Origin: Phyllobacterium sp. OV277
GTDB taxonomy: Bacteria > Pseudomonadota > Alphaproteobacteria > Rhizobiales > Rhizobiaceae
Length of the DNA stretch: 64,000 nucleotides
Direction: 5' to 3'
Assembly: GCF_900104355.1 (NCBI RefSeq)
Contig: NZ_FNIY01000002.1
Span: forward strand, 868,001-932,000
Each line of letters begins with the position of its first letter. Within the stretch, counting starts at the first letter, position 1. The position numbers and the translations under genes are program-made. Positions 38,260-47,563 of this stretch are shown here, in pieces. The notes below the pieces were generated by a model that saw nothing but the letters and a program-made list of their open reading frames with translations, had not been told where the DNA came from and made no database searches.

Positions 38260-38697
38260 TCAGCCTTGGCCGCCGTCAGCGACGAAGCCAGCGGCTTCGA
38301 TACCGGCAATAGCGGCAATTTCGTCATTATCGGATGTATCGCCGGTCACACCGACAGCGCCGAGGATTTCACCCTTGGCATTCTTGATCAAAACACCGCC
38401 AGCAACCGGAATGACGCGGCCACCCGAAGCTGCAATCAGTCCTTCGACGAAATGCGGACGGTCCTTGGCAAACTTCTCAACGGTGCGCGATCCCGTACCG
38501 ATGGTCAGTCCGCCGAAAGCTTTGCCAAAGGCGATTTCGAAACGCAGCATGGAAGCGCCATCCTGTTTCTGGAAAGCTTTGAGATGGCCACCGGCATCCA
38601 GCACTGCAACGGAAAGCGGGCGCATCCCGGCTTCAGTGCCTTTGGCGAGTGCAGCTTTGATAATTGTATTGGCTTTGGAAAGTGATAGCTGAGCCAT
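38260..38697 (-). CDS. GlcG/HbpS-like heme-degrading-family protein
   Basis: A 145-residue cytoplasmic protein of the GlcG/HbpS fold: LSVAVLDAGGHLKAFQKQDG at about 27-46, FGKAFGG, and VPVAGGVLIKN followed by GAVGVTGDTSDND. Members bind small ligands or heme; several are found with glycolate or diol genes, but none is nearby. ATG 38697 follows an AGAGGAT site; an ATG six codons upstream is out-competed. Physiological role is unknown. Confidence 0.82.
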   Translation of the reverse strand: MAQLSLSKANTIIKAALAKGTEAGMRPLSVAVLDAGGHLKAFQKQDGASMLRFEIAFGKAFGGLTIGTGSRTVEKFAKDRPHFVEGLIAASGGRVIPVAGGVLIKNAKGEILGAVGVTGDTSDNDEIAAIAGIEAAGFVADGGQG

Positions 38698-38790
38698 AAT
38701 ATCCTCTTGGGTCATGCGTTGATTATAGAATAGGCAAAGCCGATCCGCCGCGAGAGCCGGATGGTCAGTCGAAAACGGATTTGGCCTTGA

Positions 38791-39402
38791 TTACTTGTCG
38801 AGAGAATCGAGCTTGCGCTGCATGGCAGCAATCTGTTCTTTCAGCTCGTCCAGTCCTGTGTCCTTCTTGGCGGTTTCAGCGGCGGGTGCTTCTTCAGCCT
38901 CGGCTGCTCCGGCCGTCTTGTTGAGCGGAAACGGCGTGAACATGCGCATGGCGTGTTGCAGCATTTCCGTATTGCGGCGGACTTGCTCTTCCACAAGCTT
39001 GACCGGCGCGCTGATGTCCATCATGTCGATGGGTGATTTGCCAAAGGCGGTCGTCAGTTGCTCGCGCATACGCTCCTGCTCCTTGGCAAAAGCGCTCATC
39101 GACTGTTCAAGGAATGTTGGCAAAACCACCTGCATCTGGTCGCCATAATAGGCGATGAGCTGACGCAGGAAGGGGATCGGCAGCATGTTCTGCCCGTCCT
39201 TGTTTTCCAGTTCAAAGATGATCTGGGTCAGTACGGGATGGGTAATATCTTCGCCTGTCTTGGCGTCCTGAACGGTGAAATCCTCATTTCTCTTCACCAT
39301 CTCGGCCAGGTCTTCCAACGTCACATAGGTGCTTGTGCCGGTGTTATAGAGGCGCCGGTTGGCATATTTTTTAATGACGATTTCGCCGGTTTTGGCTGCC
39401 AT
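38791..39402 (-). CDS. phaR: Polyhydroxybutyrate synthesis regulator PhaR
   Basis: DNA- and granule-binding repressor that adjusts phasin and PHB gene expression. The 203-residue protein has the PHB_acc_N domain (IVIKKYANRRLYNTGTSTYV at 9-28), the PHB_acc domain (TQIIFELENKDGQNMLPI, then LRQLIAYYGDQMQ) and a C-terminal Ala/Glu linker with a short coiled coil. GGGGAG precedes ATG 39402. It is divergent from phaAB with 271 bases between starts, so direct control is likely. Confidence 0.94.
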   Translation of the reverse strand: MAAKTGEIVIKKYANRRLYNTGTSTYVTLEDLAEMVKRNEDFTVQDAKTGEDITHPVLTQIIFELENKDGQNMLPIPFLRQLIAYYGDQMQVVLPTFLEQSMSAFAKEQERMREQLTTAFGKSPIDMMDISAPVKLVEEQVRRNTEMLQHAMRMFTPFPLNKTAGAAEAEEAPAAETAKKDTGLDELKEQIAAMQRKLDSLDK

Positions 39403-39544
39403 CTGAGAACTCCCCAACTCATGTCATCAGACTCGAACGGTCCGAATTTGCGTGCCCGCTAACTCATATACATGCGAGGATAGGGGCAAAGTTGCACAAT
39501 TCAAAGTGATTTGTGCAGCGCATCCATTGCGCAGATCATTCTAG

Positions 39545-40858
<1,314 letters not shown>

Positions 40859-40873
40859 TCATAAAAATAGGCC

Positions 40874-40897
40874 CCGGTCCGGCTTTTGTCGGACCGG
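40874..40897 (+). terminator. Weak hairpin between phaA and phaB
   Basis: Stem CCGGTCCG (40874-40881) / CGGACCGG (40890-40897) without a following T tract. It may lower phaB transcription or protect the phaA 3' end. Confidence 0.4.
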
Positions 40898-40988
40898 TGT
40901 CTTGGCAGCACTAAATTTCCAGGCTGCTGCCTCGTCTCTTTTTAACAATACTGACTTTGAAATCCAACATGCATTAGGGAGGGGAAAT

Positions 40989-41714
40989 ATGACCAAAACG
41001 GCAATCGTTACGGGTGGAACACGTGGTATCGGCGCGGCCATATCCGTGGCTCTGAAAGCGGCAGGTTACAAGGTCGCGGCAAATTACGCTGGCAATGATG
41101 AAGCGGCGAAGAAATTCACGGAGAAGACCGGCATTGCGACTTATAGATGGGATGTTTCCAATTATGAGGAATGTGCTGCAGGGATTGACAAGATCGAAGC
41201 GGATCTTGGTCCGGTTTCCGTGCTGGTCAATAATGCGGGTATTACCCGCGATGCCATGTTTCACAAGATGACACCGGGCCAGTGGGGTGAGGTGATCAAT
41301 ACCAATCTCACCGGCCTCTTTAACATGACCCATCCCGTATGGACGGGTATGCGCGACCGCAAATTCGGCCGGGTGATCAATATTTCCTCGATCAACGGTC
41401 AGAAGGGTCAGGCCGGGCAGGCTAATTATTCCGCGGCCAAGGCGGGTGATATCGGCTTCACCAAGGCACTGGCTCAGGAAGGTGCGCGCGCGGGCATCAC
41501 CGTTAATGCCATCTGCCCCGGCTATATCGGAACAGAAATGGTGCGGGCTATCGATGAGAAGGTTCTCAACGAGCGTATCATTCCGCAAATCCCGGTCGGT
41601 CGTCTGGGTGAACCGGAAGAAATCGCGCGCTGTGTCGTGTTCCTTGCCTCGGATGATGCGGGTTTCATCACAGGCTCGACGCTATCAGCCAATGGCGGGC
41701 AGTATTTCAGCTGA
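40989..41714 (+). CDS. phaB: Acetoacetyl-CoA reductase
   Basis: NADPH-dependent reduction of acetoacetyl-CoA to D-3-hydroxybutyryl-CoA, the PHB monomer. The 241-residue short-chain dehydrogenase has TGGTRGIG (8-15), NNAGITRD near 86, the catalytic SSINGQKGQAGQANYSAAK block and LSANGGQYFS at the end, all typical of PhaB. GGAGGGG lies just upstream. The polymerase phaC is not in the window. Confidence 0.95.
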   Translation: MTKTAIVTGGTRGIGAAISVALKAAGYKVAANYAGNDEAAKKFTEKTGIATYRWDVSNYEECAAGIDKIEADLGPVSVLVNNAGITRDAMFHKMTPGQWGEVINTNLTGLFNMTHPVWTGMRDRKFGRVINISSINGQKGQAGQANYSAAKAGDIGFTKALAQEGARAGITVNAICPGYIGTEMVRAIDEKVLNERIIPQIPVGRLGEPEEIARCVVFLASDDAGFITGSTLSANGGQYFS

Positions 41715-41733
41715 TCCGAGATTAAATCGAATG

Positions 41734-41768
41734 ACGCCGCAGGCTGGAGACAGTCTGCGGCGTTTCAT
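41734..41768 (+). terminator. Terminator of phaB
   Basis: Stem ACGCCGCAG (41734-41742) / CTGCGGCGT (41755-41763), then TTCATTT. Confidence 0.7.
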
Positions 41769-41886
41769 TTCTACGGGCGCGTGATTCTCGCTGGGACGGC
41801 CAAAGGTTAATGCCGCCGCCTGAATCTTGTCCTATTTCAGTTCCTCATCGGAGGCGATTGGTGCGAGTTACGCCGGAGTCGCACAA

Positions 41887-41949
41887 GATGTAGCCGTGAA
41901 CAAAACGGGAAAATGAATAAAGCGCTGATTCGTCGCTGATTCGTTCTGC
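41887..41949 (+). repeat. 63-bp direct repeat, copy 1
   Basis: Starts GATGTAGCCGTGAACAAA and ends with the double motif GCTGATTCGTC-GCTGATTCGTTC. It has the same length as copy 2 at 42169 and differs at 11 of 63 positions, all in the first 40 bases. It is flanked on the left by GAGTCGCAC. Confidence 0.85.
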
Positions 41950-42168
41950 GTTTGATCATAGTGTGAACGGAAATGACCGTTTCGGCCTTTCGTCGCTTAA
42001 CTAAGTGTAAGGAAATATTACGATTTTCTTAATCAGGCGAGAGTCTGGGGCCGTGCGGGTACAATGCTGAAATCCGAAAAAGCCATAGGTTAACGCGGAT
42101 GGGCGGATTCGAACAAATCTTACAATTGCTGATTCAGCATCTTGTGCGACTCATGCCGCAGAAAGCTA

Positions 42169-42231
42169 GATGTGGCCGTGAACAAAGCAGGAATCTGGTC
42201 CTAGAGCTGATTCGTCGCTGATTCGTTCTGC
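42169..42231 (+). repeat. 63-bp direct repeat, copy 2
   Basis: Second copy, 282 bases after the first, with an identical 26-base 3' part. It is flanked on the left, 16 bases away, by GTGCGACTC, which is the exact inverted form of the GAGTCGCAC beside copy 1. Confidence 0.85.
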
Positions 42232-42239
42232 TCGCGTTC
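42225..42239 (+). promoter_or_regulatory. LexA-box-like GTTC-N7-GTTC
   Basis: GTTC (42225-42228), seven bases, GTTC (42236-42239): an exact match to the alphaproteobacterial LexA consensus. Copy 1 of the repeat has GTTC-N7-GATC at the equivalent place. Chance alone predicts about two such matches in a window this size, so the call rests only on its intergenic position. Confidence 0.3.
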
Positions 42240-42397
42240 TATTTCTTAATGGAACACTCCGTGAATCGGATCGCAATTGTTTATCTTGAGGTCGCCGCAT
42301 ACTTTCTGTCTGATACCGATAATGCTATCGGATAGTGCATGCCCGGCATGCCTTGCTGGTTTTGGTAAGGCCGTCGTGCCGGTGTTGGATGTTTTTG

Positions 42398-45300
42398 ATG
42401 AACCTTATGCCTACCCCCGAACTTCCTTTGATCCTGAGCGGTCGTGACGTCACCGCCGTTCTGGGGCCGACGAACACGGGCAAGACCCATTTGGCGATTG
42501 AGCGGATGTTGGCGCACCAGACGGGCATGATTGGCCTGCCGCTGCGCCTGCTGGCGCGTGAAGTCTATAATCGTGTTGCCGAACGCGTGGGGCTTGCCAA
42601 TGTTGCGCTGATAACAGGCGAAGAAAAGATTCAGCCGCCCGGTGCGCGTTATGCGGTTTGTACTGTTGAGGCGATGCCGCGCCAGACCGATGTGGACTTC
42701 GTTGCCATTGATGAAGTTCAGCTCGCCAATGATCTGGAACGCGGCCATATCTTTACCGACCGCATCCTGCATCTGCGTGGGCGTCAGGAAACGCTGCTCT
42801 TGGGCGCGGCAACCATGCGCGGCATATTGGAAAAGCTGCTGCGCGGCATTTCCGTCGTCACGCGTCCACGCCTGTCCCATCTCTCCTATGCTGGCTCTAA
42901 GAAGATCACGCGCCTGCCGCCGCGTACCGCCATCGTCGCCTTTGCTGCCGATGAAGTCTATTCCATTGCTGAACTGATCCGCCGCCAGAATGGTGGCGCG
43001 GCTGTGGTTATGGGGGCTTTGAGCCCGCGCACCCGCAATGCGCAAGTTGAGCTCTATCAATCGGGCGATGTGGATTATCTGGTGGCGACCGATGCGATTG
43101 GCATGGGACTCAATCTCGATGTTGATCATGTCGCTTTCGCACAGGACCGCAAATTTGATGGTTATCAGTTCCGCGATCTGTCGCCGGGCGAGATCGGCCA
43201 GATTGCCGGGCGCGCCGGACGACACCTGCGCGATGGCACGTTTGGTGTGACCGGACAGGTATCAGGCTTCTCCGAAGAGCTGGTGCAGCGGGTGGAATCG
43301 CACAATTTCGATTCGGTCAAGATTTTGCAGTGGCGCACGGCACGGTTTGACTTTTCCAGTATCGATGCATTGAAGCGGTCGATTGATACGCCTGCGCCGG
43401 TTGAGGGACTGACACGCGCGCTACCTGCGGTGGATCAGCAGGCGCTCGAATATCTGTCAAAAGACCCTGATATCGCTCCGCTGGCCAATACGCCGGAGCG
43501 GGTAGCATTGCTTTGGGATGTCTGCGCTTTGCCGGACTACCGGAAAATAGCACCGGCCCAGCACGCCGATATCATCGCATCGATCTATACAGACCTCGTG
43601 AAACATGGTCATGTCAACGAAACCTACATGGGCGAACAGGTACATCGGGCTGATACGACCGATGGCGATATTGATGCTTTGTCGCGACGGATCGCCCAGA
43701 TCAGAACCTGGACTTTTGTGTCTCATCGGCCCGGATGGCTGGCAGATCAGGCACATTGGCAAGAAAAGACGCGTGAAATTGAGGACAGATTATCAGATGC
43801 ACTGCATGAACGGTTGACGAAACGCTTCGTAGACCGCAGGACAAGCGTGCTTATGAGGCGCCTGAGAGAGAATACAATGCTAGAAGCCGAAATTAGCCCT
43901 GCCGGGGACGTTGTTGTCGAAGGGCACCATGTTGGACGTTTGGATGGATTCCGTTTTACGACGGACAGCCAGATTGATGGAACCGATGCAAAAGCCGTAA
44001 AGGCCGCTGCACAAAAAGCCTTGGCGACAGAGTTCGACAATCGCGCCGAGCGCTTTGCCGCTTCCGCGAATGGCGACTTTGCCCTTGCCTCGGATGGGAC
44101 GTTGCGCTGGATCGGCGCTCCTGTTGCTTCCGTGGTCTCGGGCGAGCAGCCGTTGAAGCCGCGTGCGGTGCTTCTGGCCGATGAGCAATTGACGGGACCC
44201 GCGCGCGACAAGGTCGCTGCCCGTGTTGACCGTTTTCTTGCGCATCATGTGGATACGGTTCTCAAACCGCTTGTTGATCTTGCCAATGCCGATGCGCTGG
44301 TGGGGATCACGCGGGGATTGGCCTTCCAGCTGGTTGAAAACTTCGGCGTGTTGCAGCGCCGGGATGTGGCCGAGGATGTTCGCGGTCTCGATCAGGATTC
44401 GCGCGCAGCGCTCCGCCGTCTTGGCGTTCGCTTCGGTGCGTATCATGTTTTCCTGCCTGCCTTGCTCAAGCCCGCGCCTGCGGGTCTCCTGACGCTGCTA
44501 TGGGCGCTCAAGGAAGATGCCAAGGATCGTCCGGGTTACGGCGATGTGGTGCAGGTGCTTTCCGCAGGCCGCACGTCCGTTGTGACCGATCCTGCTTTTG
44601 ATCCATCCTTTTACCGCCTTGGCGGCTACAGGCTGCTCGGACGGCGCGCGGTGCGCATCGATATTCTCGAGCGTCTGGCTGATCTTATTCGTCCGGCACT
44701 GGCGTGGAAGCCGGGTGTGGGAACACGGCCTGATGGCGCCTATGACGGTACCCGTTTTGTCGTCACGCCTGCAATGATGTCCATTCTCGGTGCAACTGCC
44801 GACGATATGGAAGAAATCCTGAAGAATCTTGGCTATCGCTCGGAAGCAACCGATGTGGCTGTTGTATCCGCCAAGGTTGCAGAGCTTGATGCTGTCGCCC
44901 AGACAACTGCTCCGCAGGAAACGGCAGCTGCAGCGTCAAAAGCTGCGTCAACCACTCCAGCAGCCGAACCGGTCGGTGATCCGATCGTCAAACCAGTAGT
45001 TGAGGTTGTGGAAGCAGTTCCGGCTGCGGTAACAGAAGAAGCATCCGCGCCTGTTGCTGAAACTGCGGCAACTCCTGCGGTTGTGGAAGAGGCGCCCAAG
45101 CCTGTTCTTCTCTGGCGTCAGGCTCCCCGCTTTGAAGGCCGCCACAACAACAATAACCGCCGTTCGCAGGGTGCGCGCGAGAATCAGCGTGAGCCGCAGG
45201 CTCGCAATGGCAACGCTCCGGCGGAAGAGCGGCAACAGGGCCGCCCGAACCGCAATGCCGGTCCACAGGGCGAGCAGCGCGGCGAGCGCAGGGATTTCCG

Positions 45301-45475
45301 TGGCAAGGGCGGCAAGCCAGCTGGGGCTGACCGCTTCAAGCAGGATGGCGGCAAGCCATCTGGTAAACCTCAGCAACACGGTAAGCGGCCGGAACGTGAA
45401 GAGCGTCCGGTCAAGATCGACATGGACTCCCCCTTCGCCAAATTGCTGGCGTTGAAGGAGCAGATGAAGAAGTGA
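42398..45475 (+). CDS. SUV3-like ATP-dependent RNA helicase
   Basis: Superfamily 2 helicase of the mitochondrial SUV3 type, expected to unwind RNA for turnover. From ATG 42398 it has 1025 residues: Walker A GPTNTGKT (23-30), the DEVQ box (105-108) in place of DEAD/DExH, GAATMRG, then the second RecA domain with TDAIGMGLNLDVDHVAF and QIAGRAGR. The C-terminal third is an Ala/Glu/Val linker followed by an Arg/Asn/Gly/Gln-rich basic tail suited to RNA binding. Starts at 42389, 42398 or 42407 are all possible. An S4 RNA-binding gene follows 14 bases later. Confidence 0.88.
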   Translation: MNLMPTPELPLILSGRDVTAVLGPTNTGKTHLAIERMLAHQTGMIGLPLRLLAREVYNRVAERVGLANVALITGEEKIQPPGARYAVCTVEAMPRQTDVDFVAIDEVQLANDLERGHIFTDRILHLRGRQETLLLGAATMRGILEKLLRGISVVTRPRLSHLSYAGSKKITRLPPRTAIVAFAADEVYSIAELIRRQNGGAAVVMGALSPRTRNAQVELYQSGDVDYLVATDAIGMGLNLDVDHVAFAQDRKFDGYQFRDLSPGEIGQIAGRAGRHLRDGTFGVTGQVSGFSEELVQRVESHNFDSVKILQWRTARFDFSSIDALKRSIDTPAPVEGLTRALPAVDQQALEYLSKDPDIAPLANTPERVALLWDVCALPDYRKIAPAQHADIIASIYTDLVKHGHVNETYMGEQVHRADTTDGDIDALSRRIAQIRTWTFVSHRPGWLADQAHWQEKTREIEDRLSDALHERLTKRFVDRRTSVLMRRLRENTMLEAEISPAGDVVVEGHHVGRLDGFRFTTDSQIDGTDAKAVKAAAQKALATEFDNRAERFAASANGDFALASDGTLRWIGAPVASVVSGEQPLKPRAVLLADEQLTGPARDKVAARVDRFLAHHVDTVLKPLVDLANADALVGITRGLAFQLVENFGVLQRRDVAEDVRGLDQDSRAALRRLGVRFGAYHVFLPALLKPAPAGLLTLLWALKEDAKDRPGYGDVVQVLSAGRTSVVTDPAFDPSFYRLGGYRLLGRRAVRIDILERLADLIRPALAWKPGVGTRPDGAYDGTRFVVTPAMMSILGATADDMEEILKNLGYRSEATDVAVVSAKVAELDAVAQTTAPQETAAAASKAASTTPAAEPVGDPIVKPVVEVVEAVPAAVTEEASAPVAETAATPAVVEEAPKPVLLWRQAPRFEGRHNNNNRRSQGARENQREPQARNGNAPAEERQQGRPNRNAGPQGEQRGERRDFRGKGGKPAGADRFKQDGGKPSGKPQQHGKRPEREERPVKIDMDSPFAKLLALKEQMKK

Positions 45476-45489
45476 GGTCTTGCCTCTAA

Positions 45490-45894
45490 ATGACGGGAAC
45501 GGACCGGCAGCGCGTCGACAAGTGGCTGTTTTTTGCACGGGTGGTTAAATCCCGTTCCCTGGCGGCAAAACTGGCATCGGGCGGTAATATCAGGGTCAAT
45601 AAGGACAAGATTGATCAGCCATCACACGGGGTCAAAGCCGGTGATGTGCTGACGATCACCTTGGACAGGCGCATTCTCATCTACAAGGTGCTCTCGGGTG
45701 GCACGCGGCGCGGTCCGGCTGAAGAGGCGCGGATGCTGTATGAGGATATTTCTCCACCACCTCCACCCAAAGATGCGATGAGCCGCCTTGATACTTTGCC
45801 GCGGCGCGATGCGGGCAGTGGCCGCCCTACGAAGCGCGAGCGACGGGAAGTCGACAGGCTGATGCTGGGCCGGAACGAAGAGCCAGAAGATTAG
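45490..45894 (+). CDS. hslR: S4-domain RNA-binding protein (Hsp15-like)
   Basis: Related to Hsp15, which binds stalled 50S subunits carrying nascent tRNA. The 134-residue protein has an S4 domain at 6-70 (RQRVDKWLFFARVVKSRSLA, then NIRVNKDKI and VKAGDVLTITL) and a basic C-terminus with a PPPPP run and RPTKRERREVDRL. It is 14 bases after the helicase gene, probably cotranscribed; both likely act on RNA or ribosomes. Confidence 0.88.
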   Translation: MTGTDRQRVDKWLFFARVVKSRSLAAKLASGGNIRVNKDKIDQPSHGVKAGDVLTITLDRRILIYKVLSGGTRRGPAEEARMLYEDISPPPPPKDAMSRLDTLPRRDAGSGRPTKRERREVDRLMLGRNEEPED

Positions 45895-45990
45895 TTTGCG
45901 ACAAAAAACGTGGAAATATCGAAATTCTCTCCCAATTCGTCGGCGGGGCTAAAATAATATTTCCCGAATAACTATATTAGGAGGCAATGG

Positions 45991-46173
45991 TTGCTTGTCG
46001 GCGGGTCATCGCGATGCGATGAATGGCACTCTGCGGACTTGAACTTTGGCTCATGTCCTGATGTGATGAAGACAATCTTTTACACGTCGAGATTTTTCGG
46101 GCCGCGTTCTGGTGCCGCAGTCCGTTCTTCCCCTCTTGTCAGCCCGGTGCCAAATCGTTACCTCAACCGCTGA
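45991..46173 (+). CDS. Possible small protein upstream of fdxA
   Basis: A 60-codon frame starting at TTG with a perfect AGGAGG seven bases upstream. The product, ending SPLVSPVPNRYLNR, matches nothing I know. It fills the otherwise empty 312-base gap 45895-46206. The same AGGAGG also precedes an ATG two bases away that opens an 11-codon frame, so this could be a leader rather than a gene. Confidence 0.25.
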   Translation: MLVGGSSRCDEWHSADLNFGSCPDVMKTIFYTSRFFGPRSGAAVRSSPLVSPVPNRYLNR

Positions 46174-46206
46174 CACACTGACTATGGTGTCTTCAGGAGC
46201 CAGTAA

Positions 46207-46545
46207 ATGACATATGTTGTGACCGACAATTGCATCCGCTGTAAGTATATGGATTGCGTTGAGGTCTGTCCGGTCGATTGTTTTTACGAAGGTGAGAACA
46301 TGCTCGTCATCCATCCGGATGAGTGCATTGACTGTGGCGTTTGTGAACCGGAATGCCCTGCCGAAGCCATCAAGCCGGACACCGAGCCGGGGCTTGATAG
46401 CTGGTTGCAGCTGAATTCGGAATATTCGGAAAAATGGCCGAATATTTCGGCGAAGAAAGATGCGCCTGACGACGCCAAGGCAATGGACGGCGTAACCGGT
46501 AAACTGGAGAAGTACTTCTCACCGGAGCCTGGCGAAGGCGACTAG
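46207..46545 (+). CDS. fdxA: Seven-iron ferredoxin FdxA
   Basis: Low-potential electron carrier with one [3Fe-4S] and one [4Fe-4S] cluster. Cluster cysteines lie at 9, 12, 17, 21 and 25 ([18 protein letters not shown]) and 40, 43, 46 and 50 ([12 protein letters not shown]), the usual FdxA pattern. The 112-residue length includes the C-terminal extension ([15 protein letters not shown]). CAGGAG precedes the start. It is a single gene upstream of carD, an arrangement common in this order. Confidence 0.96.
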   Translation: MTYVVTDNCIRCKYMDCVEVCPVDCFYEGENMLVIHPDECIDCGVCEPECPAEAIKPDTEPGLDSWLQLNSEYSEKWPNISAKKDAPDDAKAMDGVTGKLEKYFSPEPGEGD

Positions 46546-46571
46546 ACCTGTTCAAAGCGCCATGCTTGCCC

Positions 46572-46605
46572 GCAAGACTGATTTGCCCTGAAAATCAAGT
46601 CTTGC
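46572..46605 (+). terminator. Hairpin after fdxA
   Basis: GCAAGACT and GATTT (46572-46584) pair with AAATC and AGTCTTGC (46592-46605), 13 pairs with one bulged base. There is no T tract directly after. The rest of the 361-base gap 46546-46906 holds no further structure I can identify; it should contain the carD promoter. Confidence 0.5.
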
Positions 46606-46906
46606 AATACGTTTAATTTGAGCATGTGCAGCAAAAAGTTGATTCTGATCACTTTTCGTGTTATGGTCTGTCGATATGTTGATCATTGGACGTCAATTTC
46701 GTGGCGCTAAAGCATAAATCACCAATCGGCTAGATTTTTTCCGGACTTAACAGTTCAGGTTGAGGTTATTTGGTTGTGACCTGTCCTGCTGTTTGGTCTG
46801 GATTGCTTTGCGCGACATTATTGACGGCCGACAAACCGGGTTCCGGTTTCCAGTGATTGGTTTAACCGGTGCGTTTTGCCGGGCGCAGCAGGGAGTAATG
46901 AAGCGC

Positions 46907-47512
46907 ATGACAGCAGTTCCGCAGAAAAAGACCGCCCAGCGTATCGGATTCAAAACGGGCGAGTTTATTGTATATCCGGCTCATGGTGTAGGACAGATCG
47001 TCAATATTGAAGAACAGGAAGTTGCAGGCCACAAGCTTGAGCTTTTTGTCATTGACTTTCAAAAAGATAAGATGCGCTTGAAAGTACCGGTTGCAAAGGC
47101 AACCGCCATTGGTATGCGCAAGCTCTCCGAGACAGATTATGTAGAACGTGCTCTGAAGGTCGTTCAGGGACGTGCCCGTATCAAGCGCACCATGTGGTCC
47201 CGCCGCGCGCAGGAATATGATGCGAAGATCAACTCGGGCGACCTGATTTCCATTTCAGAAGTTGTTCGCGATCTTTTCCGTGCCGACAACCAGCCGGAGC
47301 AGTCCTATTCCGAACGCCAGCTTTATGAAGCAGCACTCGACCGCATGGCTCGTGAAATTTCCGCCGTCAACAAGATGTCGGAAACCGAAGCTGTCCGTTT
47401 GATTGAAGTCAATCTCGCCAAGGGTCCCAAGCGTGGCGCGAAGACTGATGAAGTCGAAGCTGAAGCTGACGCAGACGTTTCCGTCGAAGACGAACAGGAA
47501 GAAGCCGCATAA
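46907..47512 (+). CDS. carD: CarD-family transcription regulator
   Basis: Binds RNA polymerase beta and stabilises open promoter complexes. The 201-residue protein has the CarD/TRCF RNA-polymerase-interacting domain (GFKTGEFIVYPAHGVGQIVN at about 14-33, FVIDFQKDKMRLKVPV) and a helical DNA-binding C-terminal domain (RARIKRTMWSRRAQEYDAKI, then RQLYEAALDRMAREI). The last 30 residues are acidic. ATG 46907 and ATG 46898 are both possible because GGGAG is 11 or 2 bases away. Confidence 0.93.
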   Translation: MTAVPQKKTAQRIGFKTGEFIVYPAHGVGQIVNIEEQEVAGHKLELFVIDFQKDKMRLKVPVAKATAIGMRKLSETDYVERALKVVQGRARIKRTMWSRRAQEYDAKINSGDLISISEVVRDLFRADNQPEQSYSERQLYEAALDRMAREISAVNKMSETEAVRLIEVNLAKGPKRGAKTDEVEAEADADVSVEDEQEEAA

Positions 47513-47534
47513 AAACGGGTTCATCCATTTCAAC

Positions 47535-47562
47535 AAAAAGCCCGGTTTTACCGGGCTTTTTT
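47535..47562. terminator. Terminator between carD and the M48 gene
   Basis: Stem AAAAAGCCCGG (47535-47545) / CCGGGCTTTTT (47551-47561). The A and T flanks make it work in both directions for the convergent genes. Confidence 0.88.
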
Positions 47563-47563
47563 G

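Larger units (their letters stand above)
41783..42267. promoter_or_regulatory. Gene-free region dense in GANTC methylation sites
   Basis: The space between phaB and the helicase gene (41715-42397) holds no credible gene. It carries 13 GANTC sites at 41783, 41822, 41876, 41927, 41938, 42041, 42106, 42131, 42148, 42191, 42209, 42220 and 42263. About two are expected by chance in this length. GANTC is the target of the cell-cycle methylase CcrM in alphaproteobacteria. The region also has two 63-bp direct repeats, and TTAA-containing patches near 41997 and 42089 that loosely resemble CtrA half-sites. A regulatory function is inferred. Confidence 0.6.

Noticed and set aside
41887-42231. The two 63-bp repeats as a CRISPR array
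   Set aside because: Only two copies, separated by 219 bases, with no cas genes.
41783-42267. The GANTC-rich region as a chromosomal replication origin
   Set aside because: No hemE, dnaA, parAB or repABC gene is adjacent and I found no DnaA-box cluster. I keep it as regulatory of unknown type.
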